Assembly (NCBI GenBank): GCA_016169945.1
Contig: JADLSH010000249.1
Span: forward strand, 1,488,001 to 1,552,000
From: Trachythela sp. YZ-2020
Lineage: Eukaryota > Cnidaria > Anthozoa > Malacalcyonacea > Clavulariidae
DNA: 64,000 bases
Reading direction: 5' to 3'
Below, in pieces: positions 22,925 through 32,900 of the stretch (positions within the stretch are counted from its first letter, which is position 1; each line of letters begins with the position of its first letter). A model generated the notes under the pieces. The model did no database searches. It had not been told where the DNA came from and saw only the letters and a program-made list of their open reading frames with translations. A program made the position numbers and the translations under genes.

Positions 22925-23155
22925 ATTCTAAATAGCTCTTTTAGTTGTAAACTGTTCTCCCTAGAGGTCCAGTAAGGTCATTCATTAATTTTGGTCCAGT
23001 GTTACTACATGAGGAAACCGGATTACCTGGGGAAAACCTGCCGTGCTTGCTATGCATGTAGTGTCAAATTCAAAGCACTTGTCTCGGCATGCGACCGAGG
23101 TGAGATTTTAACCAGACAACTGCATATTGCTGGAATCGAATCCTGATCGTTGTTG
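22925..23155 (-). mobile_element. SINE (AATATGCAGTTG family), reverse orientation
   Basis: Reading the minus strand: GGATTCGATTCCAGC, AATATGCAGTTGTCTGG, TCGCATGCCGAGACAAG, CCGGTTTCCTCATGTAGTAA and then one tail unit. Confidence 0.7.
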
Positions 23156-23159
23156 TATC

Positions 23160-24590
23160 TCAATTCTTAGACGGAACCAGTGTTTTAATTCCTTATAATT
23201 CATTGAATTATATAGTAATGCGCACATCAATGGCTCGCTAGCAGGTCATTCATGTCTGTTATCTAAAATTCTTGAAAGCGATTGGCCGGGAAGCGTAAAA
23301 TTCGCACACTAAGCATACTTTACGTATTCTAAATCACAACAAATGTTTTGTTTGATTCAGCAGACGCTCAGAAGGTCACGATAGTCGAATGCCACCGAAC
23401 CGTTGACGCTTTCTTCCGTGAAAAGCTGCGCGCAAATTTGCGCAAAGGACGCGGATACATACACGACGCAAAATGGAGATCATAGCTTTATTATGAATAT
23501 GAAGACAGTATATAATGATAGATTCGTGTTTATACCGAGACTATAATAGCATCTGCTTTATTTACAAACATAAAGTAACTGTTGTAAATATGACTAAATT
23601 GCTGAAGGCTCTAGCATTAAGCCGTGAAACATGTACTAATTTAATAAGCAAAGCATTATATTAAGCAACGACGCCAAATCGAGATTCACTCACTGAGATA
23701 TATTAAGAATATAAATCAAAGCGTAAGTACTAGACATGTGTTTTTTAGTACTAGACAGCATTCATATTATTTACGAAACATAAAATAACAGCTGTAGCAT
23801 ATTATTGTACTCCTGTGCTGTCTCGTAAAACATGAATAAGATCGCGAGCGTTTAACATACGCGCAAATCGAGAATCTCTAATTCGACATATATTTTTGTA
23901 CAGTTATAACTATTTATATTGTGGATAAGTGTAAAGAATGCTTTTTATCATCCTAAGAATAGCCTTCGATCTAAGCCAATATAGTTGATGGACATTAACA
24001 TGCGTGTATAATCGAATTTGACGCAAATTTGAGAAGATTTTAATAAACATTACAATATAAATTTTGGGGAACAATTTGACTTAATGTTGTAAACAGTATC
24101 GTTTTACTACGCCATAATAGATTTATATTTTGGCTGTTCTGTACGAATTAGAAGCATGAGGACTTTGATGGATTTTCACATGTGTGCATGTATAATCGAA
24201 TTTGGTGCAATTGAGAACATAATAAAATAATACAATACATACTTTGAGATTGAGAGCCGATAAGCAGCAATGTTCATTTACACTATAATGACGGCGTTAT
24301 GTGCTACTCTAAAACAGGAAAATTTTTCCTTTCAAAGATATCGGCGCGCCAAAACGTAGAGGCACTTTAAGTCGCTGTCGTACCGTAGAAAAACCTTTAT
24401 AAGTTTGAATATAACATGTTGCCTACCTTGTTTCTCTTCAGGCGTCGAATAACTTGGCGTCTGTAGAAAATAAAATATTCGCGCGCGGTTAGAATTTGTA
24501 CCAAAACGCACTTTTTTCGCTTAAGACTCAAGCAGAAAAAGGGTATGATTAGAAACAAAAGAAATCCATAGGAATCGAAGTTTGAATCAC
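23160..24590. other. Gene-free AT-rich region
   Basis: I see no supported exon. GCGCGCAAATTTGCGC near 23430 and GATATCGGCGCGCCAAAACG near 24335 are local GC-rich islands in otherwise AT-rich DNA and could belong to the promoter or intron of the minus-strand exon at 24591-24677. Confidence 0.35.
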
Positions 24591-24677
24591 CTTTTGTTGT
24601 TCAGAAGCAGTCGCCGTCTGCGTTGTAAATAGATTTAGGACCAACACAAGTCCCCATGATACTAGACTTAAAATCAT
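24591..24677 (-). CDS. Candidate signal-peptide first exon of a secreted protein
   Basis: From the Met at 24677 the minus strand encodes MILSLVSWGLVLVLNLFTTQ then TATASEQQK, followed by a GTGATT donor. This is a hydrophobic stretch of about 16 residues ending at a small-residue ATA-S site, a typical signal peptide of 24-26 residues. The surrounding 24650-24900 is richer in GC, as expected near a transcription start. It could be the 5-prime exon of the propeptide gene at 11667-12016, which lies downstream on the same strand. However, the phases do not match (donor phase 0, acceptor phase 1), so another exon would be needed. An upstream in-frame Met at 24734 is possible but would put 19 mostly charged or polar residues before the hydrophobic core. 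Confidence 0.35.
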
Positions 24678-24734
24678 TATTGGCGACTTTGCGCGCCGGC
24701 GTTTGCGGGCGTTGTTTCTTGTGTAAAAATCCAA

Positions 24735-25480
24735 ACAAAGCGAACTTTTCGATTCGTTTACGTCGACAAGCCTCGAGCGATGTTAAATTAGTAGTTCGAC
24801 CTCTAAACGGTACGGTTTTTATAGCGGAGATGGCGAAACCTAACACCTTGTATGACCGGAAAACATCACTCAATATTTGCATAATAAAGTTCGTAAATTC
24901 ACATGTTGTCGAAAGCATAATACTTCAATAGCCCATATCCTTGCCAAACACTTGAAAAAACAAGCAATATAAGTTAATTTGAGTGTAACACACACGAACG
25001 ATTTTGATTTGGGGGTATAATTTTTAGAATTTTGTAATGTTAAAATAAGGAGAATTTTTATGTATTGAACAAGAATTAAAATAGGAAAAAGACAAGCCAT
25101 GCAACTTGAATATAACACAAATGAATGATTTTGGAAAATTATTAGAATTCACTGTAATGTTAAAATATTGAGCAAGCAATATTATAGATTATTACTTAAG
25201 TGTGCACACAGTTATTCATAATGTTAAAATATAAGTTATTTTATGTCGAAACAAGAATTAATCTCCGGTGTTAAAAACTACAGTCATCTAGTCATTAGCT
25301 TGTTAAAAATAGAATAATATATAGCTACAATTGGCAGAAAGAGTTTGACCGAAAAGAGCTGTTACAGAACTATACAGTTGAAAAATATTAATACTGAACA
25401 CCAACTCCGACGTTTCTAACGCCAAAGGCACAGAAAAAGTAATAAGTGATAAAAGACAATTCTATTCACGCAAATATCGG
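24735..25480. other. Gene-free AT-rich region
   Basis: Overlapping open frames on both strands at 24601-24931 look like by-products of the GC-richer patch. Repeated GAATTTTTAGAATT-like and TGTAATGTTAAAATA motifs occur at 25020-25230. Confidence 0.35.
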
Positions 25481-25487
25481 AAGAATT

Positions 25488-25612
25488 TGTTGATGAGAGT
25501 TGACGAGAGTACAGTACACGAGAGTCGATGAGAGTTGGCGATCAAACGCCGGCGAGCGAGAGTTGCAACTCTCAATGCATCAACTCTCATTCTCGCTTCA
25601 CCAATTAGGCTT
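25488..25612. repeat. GATGAGAGTTG element, short copy
   Basis: TTTGTTGATGAGAGTTGACG, GATGAGAGTTGGCGATCAAA and GAGAGTTGCAACTCTCAATG match the element at 12039-12300. Confidence 0.65.
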
Positions 25613-27330
25613 AACTCAAAACTGCATCGTTTCGGTTAATGCAATTTAGAATGAACTATATATAAATACAACGCACAGCTTTCGAAGATTATACTATCCA
25701 TGTTGAAAATTTCGTTGTTTAAAGGTTTTAACAACTATCGACACTGTGATCTCAACCAGCTGATTATATCTGAACGAGATTAAGTGAGGACATCTGATAT
25801 TTTGTATATAATTCAACGAAATTAAATAACATGTTACAATACACTAATGAAAAATGAACAAACGCTTCACAAGGTAAGAATTATTTCGTTAGTATAAATT
25901 AGCAAACATTCACTGATTCCTCAGTTCCTTGCCTTTCATGCACTTCCGCAATTCTTCGTGCGCTGGAGTAAGAAGCTCGCGGAGTGGCTGAAAGCAAGAA
26001 GGCCGGCAATTCGTAAATTTGCCCTTTTAGGAATCATTTTGCCCTAGCTTATATGCAGGTCAAACACTTGAACAACAACTTAACATGCATACTATATAAA
26101 TGAATCTGCTATCATTGACATTAAATTTTTCGAATGCCATGTTGGAATAGCCTGGAATCAGGCGTTAAGGATTTCCCAAATATGCTAAGCCTTCTAGCGC
26201 GCATCGCTAGTTGTTCGCCTGTAAATTTAACGCTCGCATCTGCAGAAACTAGGCTACGATTCCTCATTATACATGTTTGGCGACAATCATATGGTTAATT
26301 AATGCGCATCGTAAATTCCATTAAATTAAACATGTTAACAGATAAATTAAGGTCCTTTAGGTGCGTTTTCACAAGTAATTCAAGTAATAACTTCACCTTT
26401 GGCGACTAATTGTCAAGTAGCCACTGATTGGACACTCTTGCACAACAATCAATATATCAGGTAATTTTGAATTGAGCTGTAAGTTAGTATATAATATGCA
26501 GACAATAACATAGCGAAATGTCCAATGACAATATCTCCTTTTGACGGCCGCTATTCATGCCAGCTTTTCTGTTAGCAAATCTAAAATTTGTTGTAACTGA
26601 CTGCTGGTTAAGTTTGCATGACGGGCTTTACAATTATGGTGCTTAAGACTTAATAAACATATAAATATATGTAATATAAACGAACTGTCTCGTAGCCTCA
26701 TTTATTAATAATATATTTTTCTGTTTATTTTGAAATGATTGTTCTTAAATAGAGCCATATTTATTCTTATACTAATATATATGGTTCTTAATTCCGTCTA
26801 CTCCTCGTGCAGCTATTCAATATTATAACTTAATTTTCAAAATAATTTATTTAAGAACTCGCGTGCAGGCATGAACAGATTAATATTTCGTTATTTGCAA
26901 CTTTCGAATAACATGCCACTAGCTCGGCAAACTTGTTAGCCATTTAAGGAAATTTTAAAACATGTTCCAATATATTTGTAACGATTCAAACTCATGCCAA
27001 AAGTCAATTTGCATCGAATTCGTTTATTCGTAACTGCCTATATACGGCAATAAAAACAAGCAAGAAACCAAACCATTAATGAATGCGCGAATAAAAGCAT
27101 TGTTAATTATGCCATTATTTGCTTCACATTGCCAAGAAGGAAAATGCACTAAAATGCATTAGCTTATGCATTCGTATACATTCTTATTCCTTATAAGAGC
27201 ATTTGCTGTGTAATAATACAGACGAGCGAATATATATGAACTCCGTAAAGAACAAAAACAACTTAGAAGGTAATCAGAATCTGTATACCTCCGCCAGCAA
27301 ATAAAGTCAAGTATTCATGCATAAATTATA
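25613..27330. other. Gene-free AT-rich region
   Basis: No exon, array or foldback could be supported in about 1.7 kb. Confidence 0.4.
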
Positions 27331-27334
27331 CATG

Positions 27335-27572
27335 CTTACTGCACATTCAGTTCTGCTCAGCCGGCGAAACCAAGACAAACTTTTGTAAATTTCTTTTTGT
27401 AAAGTTGAACCAAAATTTAATCGATTTGTCCTTAATTAGCCTATGACCATTAGCTCCACAAATGTTCGTATTAAAATGTTTCATATTTCAGTTTTCAGAT
27501 ATCGTGCAAACATACGTTTAAACCCTGCAGGTGATAACATAACCTCGGAACTTCCTGGCGGAGGTAGCAGGA
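27335..27572 (+). repeat. Dispersed repeat ending in a GGCGGAGGT hairpin, copy 1
   Basis: CATTCAGTTCTGCTCAGCCG, AAGACAAACTTTTGT, CCATTAGCTC and AAAATGTTTCATATTT also occur, diverged, at 36786-36940. Both copies are followed by AACATAACCTC...GGAGGTA, a short inverted repeat (near 27538-27568 and 37493-37514). Confidence 0.6.
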
Positions 27573-27921
27573 TGCGGTGTTGGTGACACAGTGGCATTGA
27601 CCTAATTTTATGAAACCTTTATCACTGCACTTTAGCAATAGGAGATCTGCTAGTCCAGAGACTACGAACCATGCCTATACGGCTATACCCATGCACTAAA
27701 AGCAATCCATGACAAGAATTCTTTAATGAAATGATACCCGGATGAATTCAATGTAAACAATGTAAAGGAGAGACTTGAAACTCAATTTGGAACCCTGTAA
27801 GCTCGATAGGACATTTAGATAAATCTATTTCGAAAGGTTAAGTGGGTTCTATTACTTAAGAATTTAATTATCACAACAAATGTTATTACTACACATTTTC
27901 ACTTTATCACTGCACAAATTG
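27573..27921. other. Gene-free spacer
   Basis: Nothing recognised. Confidence 0.4.
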
Positions 27922-28252
27922 GTTACATTATTCAGCTCACTCGCTCCCCATTGGGGCTTTTCAGTGACCGAAAACATCAAGTATCTAGCTTACCTATATT
28001 ATGTACTTAACCTACATGATTTATTTTTACAATTGTGATATTACTTTCCTAATCTGTCTATCCTAACCTACCCAATCAACTTTCCCTGTGGGAGGAAACC
28101 GGGGTGTCCGGAGAAAACCCACGACTTTCGACAGAGCGTTGACTTTAATACTCTTTCTGACATGAGTATATGATGAGTGTCCTCAACGAGAATCGAACTC
28201 AAGACTCAGAGGTGAAAGGCGCTTGCTCTGACGACTGCGCCACCGAAGCCCG
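27922..28252 (-). mobile_element. tRNA-derived SINE (CGGTGGCGCAG family)
   Basis: On the minus strand: GGCTTCGGTGGCGCAGTCGT, AGCGCCTTTCACCTCTGAGT, GAGTTCGATTCTCG, GTCAACGCTCTGTCGAAAGT, GGTTTCCTCCCACAGGGAAA and, at the end, CCCCAATGGGGAGCGAGTGA. Confidence 0.8.
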
Positions 28253-28429
28253 TTAAAATTATACGTTAAAATTAGGTATGCACAGTGCATGGTCAGTGCA
28301 TGTGACTGGGGAATGATTCCTGCAACTGATTTTGCCCCGGTCACATGCATGGGAGAGAATTAGAGTGTTTCCGGTTCTATACCCTACCAACTGACACTGC
28401 AGGCCGTCTCCAGTCATTCCGGTTTCCTC

Positions 28430-28720
28430 CGGGCTAATATTGGATCTCTTAGCTTCCTGTACGGAGAAGAGTAAAGAATTGATGGAGCTATCCAGAATAA
28501 ATAATGTTAGTTCAGTTAATTAACACTGCATCAATATATTTTTAAGCATACACACACTAGAAATTGGTGATCGTTACTGGACCTCTAGTTTGGTAAGGTT
28601 TTTCCACTGGGTTTTTCCCTGTAGTTTAAACCATAGTTAAATAAATACTGCATCAATAATTATAAGCATACTAGAAATTAGTGATCCTTACTCAACCTCT
28701 AGGGAGATAGTGTTAGATAT
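28430..28720 (+). repeat. SINE-tail-related units, diverged
   Basis: GGTTTCCTCC, GAATTGATGGAGCTATCCAG and AATAAATAATGTTAGTTCAG show two diverged tail units. Confidence 0.55.
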
Positions 28721-28748
28721 CCTAAGATACTTATGATATCCCAAGGTG

Positions 28749-29657
28749 ATATGTTATTTACCGGCTGGGAGGTCCGTACTGGAAAAATATTTTCTCGAGG
28801 TCTCAGAAGCGGCCCGACCGAAGGTCGAGGGACGCTTCTGAGACCGAGGGGAAAATATTTTCCAAGTACGAACCGACCCAAACGGTAAATAACGTATTTA
28901 ATTTTTTTGCTCCACAGTGGACTGAATCATGAAAAATTCCAATGTTGCGAACTAAGTTTGAGATCAGTGGTGTTGCGTAATCAAAGGCTCAAAGATTCGC
29001 AATCGCTGAAAACAGACACAAAAAACCATAATTAAGAAAACGCATATTTTCAGTAGGGATGCACACACGTTTTTCAAGATTATAGTAGCTACAAAGCCTA
29101 GCAATCAATTGTTTTGGCCTGGGGCCGGTTGTATAAAAGTTTTAACTACATTTTAACTACCCGTTTTGTAGTTAAATGGTAGTTAACTGTAAAATTCGCG
29201 ATTCTGCCGATTGGTTAACTTTCGCACTAATTAACTATATTTAGACATTTAGTAGAATCATACTAGTATATACTATTGCAAATGACAAGGCGGTTTGAAC
29301 ACTTCAACAGCAACACGAAAACACTTGAACAGCGAAAAAGAGAGAAAACTATCACAGCTGCCATAATCTTGAGTAAAATATAATGTAAACAGATATATTC
29401 CTTCAAGATTTTTGACTGCCGGCTTTCATATTTAGCAACATGTTTTGATTAGGCAACACCACTGATGACTGATCTCGAACAACACTGGAATTTTTTATAA
29501 ATTTTCAATTTTCCATGAAGGAAAAAAATAAAAACGTTATTTACCGTTTAGGTCGGTCCGTACTGAAAAATATTTCCCCTCGGCCTCAGAAGCGTCCCTC
29601 GACCTTCGGTCTCGGGCCGCTTCAACATTTTCCAGTACGGACCTCCCGAGCGAGGCA
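28749..29657. mobile_element. 0.9-kb foldback element just upstream of AP4E1
   Basis: The left arm (about 28749-28990) and right arm (about 29440-29657) are inverted copies. They share GGAGGTCCGTACTGGAAAA, ACCGAAGGTCGAGGGACGCT, ACGGTAAATAACG, AAATTCCAATGTTG and GATCAGTGGTGTTGC. Each arm is itself partly palindromic (CTTCTGAGACC/GGTCTCAGAAG). The centre holds GGGGCCGGTTGTATAAAAGT, resembling a second foldback terminus. The right arm ends about 60 bp before the ETS-like site of the AP4E1 promoter. Confidence 0.75.
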
Positions 29658-29718
29658 GGGAGTGAACCCGCGAACAGGCTGCGAGGGAGACTCATTGTCA
29701 AAATCCCAGTGCATTGCC

Positions 29719-29758
29719 CACTTCCGGTTTGTGTCGTATTCAAGAATTCAATATGGCG
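29719..29758 (+). promoter_or_regulatory. Putative AP4E1 promoter: ETS-like and YY1-like sites
   Basis: CACTTCCGG (29719-29727) matches the ETS core, and CAATATGGCG (about 29749-29758) matches the YY1 consensus AAnATGGCG. Both lie about 220-260 bp upstream of the AP4E1 start codon, as is usual in TATA-less housekeeping promoters. No TATA box is seen in the expected place. Confidence 0.45.
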
Positions 29759-29978
29759 TCCAAATGAGCGAGATTTTTCTCAGAATTTTTCTTGAAATAT
29801 GAACATAAACGATTCGAGACCGTTTCTTTTTCTTTTTCTTGGAATCGAGCATGAAACAAGATATACTGCATCACTTCTGCTTTCGTCTCGTATTGAGAGA
29901 AGATGGAATAAATGAATAAACACATAAATAGACAAGATCCAAGGTTGCTAGATCTAACGTCTAAGAAAAACAATTATA

Positions 29979-32900
29979 ATGAGCGAATTTTCGATTGGTC
30001 TTCCAGAGATCGGTCATCATCTGGGACTCGGGGTTTATGGGCAGAGGTCTAAGGGATTTCAGGCTTTATTACACGGCACTGCAGCTGCAAAAACCAAACA
30101 TGTAAGTATTAAAGTATACCCTCTAATCCTCTATGCAATCGATATGAAAATTAGCAATAAATGGAAAGCCAATCTTATGATATATAAACACTTTATTTCA
30201 CACTATTTTTGAGATATTACAACTACAAGGATATGAATAATAATCAGTAGATATACAGAAAATAATACTAGAATACATACTTACTGTAATAAGGAAGTGT
30301 ACAGAGGCCAAAGTAGCATAGCTTTCTAGCCGGCCTCTATGATAATCAATATCTATTGATATTTAACAATCATTTACTGAAGTCGAGGTGATTGTCTATC
30401 GGTGAATATTCACCGAGACGAAGTTGAGGTGAATATTCACCCATAATCTCAGAGACTGAGGTAAATAATTGTTTTAGTATAATTTCAGTAGTAAATTGCA
30501 TAAAGTTAAGTACAACAACATGCGCTTCCGTTATGAATATAATTTGCTTCCTTTTTAAATATGCAATGTCTACTACAATACTCGGGAGGTTCATTAAAAC
30601 AAGAAATCTAAATGGCCGAATGGCGCTGAAAATGCTTAAAATTTACAAGAAAGATCATGCAAGACATAAATCAAACAATTTAATAAAACGTTTCAGACAA
30701 GTTAATTGTTGTCATGTTCGTGTTAAATGTGAATGAATGTCCTTGGAAAGTGCAATTTGTCGCTCTTTGCTTGTCCCTCGTAAGTTTTAAATTTGTCAAA
30801 CAAACTATTAAGAAATTAATTGCAAAAAGACTTCTTACCTTTAAAAAGGTTAACCCCATATTTTGTTGCTTATTTTGTGATTTATGGAATTGCATTATCC
30901 TTTATTTCTTTCATTTTATGGACAAAAACGACTTTGGGAAGCCATTTTGAAAAAAGCATTTACTACTGAGACCGGCTAGTAAATAATGCCTCATATTTAC
31001 TGCTCAGCCAACCAATCAAAACACTTGAAAGGCATTATTTACTACTGAAATTATACTAACTATTAATAATCAATGCCAACCTGAAGTAATTATAGTCTAT
31101 TGATTGTTAACAATAATTGATACCAATCAATAAGGTACGTCACATTGACGTCCACCATGATTGTTCATTGATTTTCAATATCAATCGATCAATTGTTATC
31201 AATTTTATCGATCATTAATTTCATCAATTTCATATGCCAGGAAGTACAGTATAAGTGGATTCATTTGATTAAATGAAACTTAATATTGTTCAACAACATA
31301 ATGCAATGCCTTCTAAATAATTCTTTAACTAGGAAGAAGATAAAATTGTAAGAAAAGAACTTGTCAGTGTCAAAGAATATCTTGGCTCTTCAAAACTATC
31401 AGCTGTAAGTTCATGGCTCCTTGGAAGAGCATAATTATGAAAGGATACCATGTTACTCTAATGTATTTTACTTTGTAATAAAAGCTTGATTGATTGATTG
31501 ATTGAGCTGGAAATACCCAACCAAATGATCCGATTCTCCTCCTGACTTATGTGATTTCACACAATACAGCAACAACTATACTTTTCACCATGTATGAGCC
31601 AATAGTCTTGCTCTTGTTAGCAAATTATCCAGTGAATCACATACATGAAGAGGAGGATCGGATCCAACAACTCGACCCCAGTCAAACGAGAACAAGGGTT
31701 GCATGAGAGTTGATTGGACATTTAATACCACCACATGTACTGTAGCAAAAACTCTATAATTAACACTCATCAAAATTTCAACCAGCTCAATTAAAGTTGA
31801 TGAGAGTTGTTGAGAGCTAGTGCATTAGAGTTGATGAAAGTTGGTGGTCAAATACAAACAAGAGTTGCAACTCTCGTGAACTCTCATCTTCATTTGACCA
31901 GGGCTCAACTCTTAAAGGGCAAACCTACCACCCTTAGGAAATGATTCGCTGGCGGGATGGAGGAGGATGTGCTGCCTGTCAGCTCTCCCTGTATTTTCTA
32001 ACAGCAAAAAAAATTGTAATAAAAAATTTGGTTGATCCAATTCTCTTCTTGGTGTATATGATCTCACACAATATAGCAACAACTACACTTTTTGCCAGAC
32101 AAGAGCCAATTAGGGATGAGCCGAGAACGAAAATTGCCGATTACTGAGGCCGATTATTTGTAGGCCAATTATCTCAACTTATTGGCTGATTAATCGGTCT
32201 AAGACGGCGGTTGCTTTGAAGTTCTTTGACCAAAGACTTTGATCACAGAAACTTTAATGGACATAGGCATAGCAGAAACGCATTGTATGGAAGCTTTTTA
32301 ATTATGTGAGCATGCAATATGTTCATAAAAAGCCCTGTGAAAAACAACCTATCTATTCGCTTGTATTTATAGTATTTTAGCATGTGCTTGGCAACTGTGC
32401 AATAAAGTCTGATGGCCAATTATCAAACAATAATCGTCCGATTACGGATTATTTCAAAATGGCCGATTAATTGGCTTTCGATTCTCCAGAGGAGAATCTG
32501 ATCCAACATATCGGATCGTGTGAACAGGCCTTAAGGATTCTGGTCAGCATGATGCATTAATCGTCACTGATATTTTCATGATATATGGTCTTTGAATATA
32601 TTTTCAGTATCCAACTGGGATACCAGGATTCAAAATTTTAGTATCTCCCTGAGAATCTGGTATCCCACTGGATATACTGGTTAGGTGGAATTATAATTAT
32701 ATTTAATATACCATAAGTCTTTACGCAACGATAACAACAGGAAACTCAACAGTCAACAACCAGACAGTGAACAAGTTGGCATCATGAATTTATACACTAA
32801 GATGCACACAAACTTTCAAGAAACTTCTATATGCTTGTCTTGAATGTTGAAAGCTTGGCTATTTTCAAGGTGGCAGATTTGTAGTGTTCAAAAGCTATTA

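Noticed and set aside
24601..24931. Overlapping 91- and 105-codon frames on opposite strands
   Set aside because: No known domain, and they overlap the signal-peptide candidate in other frames; likely due to the GC-richer patch.
32600..32700. Extra AP4E1 exon in the long intron 2
   Set aside because: The exon 2 to exon 3 join is already in phase and matches the family without a gap.
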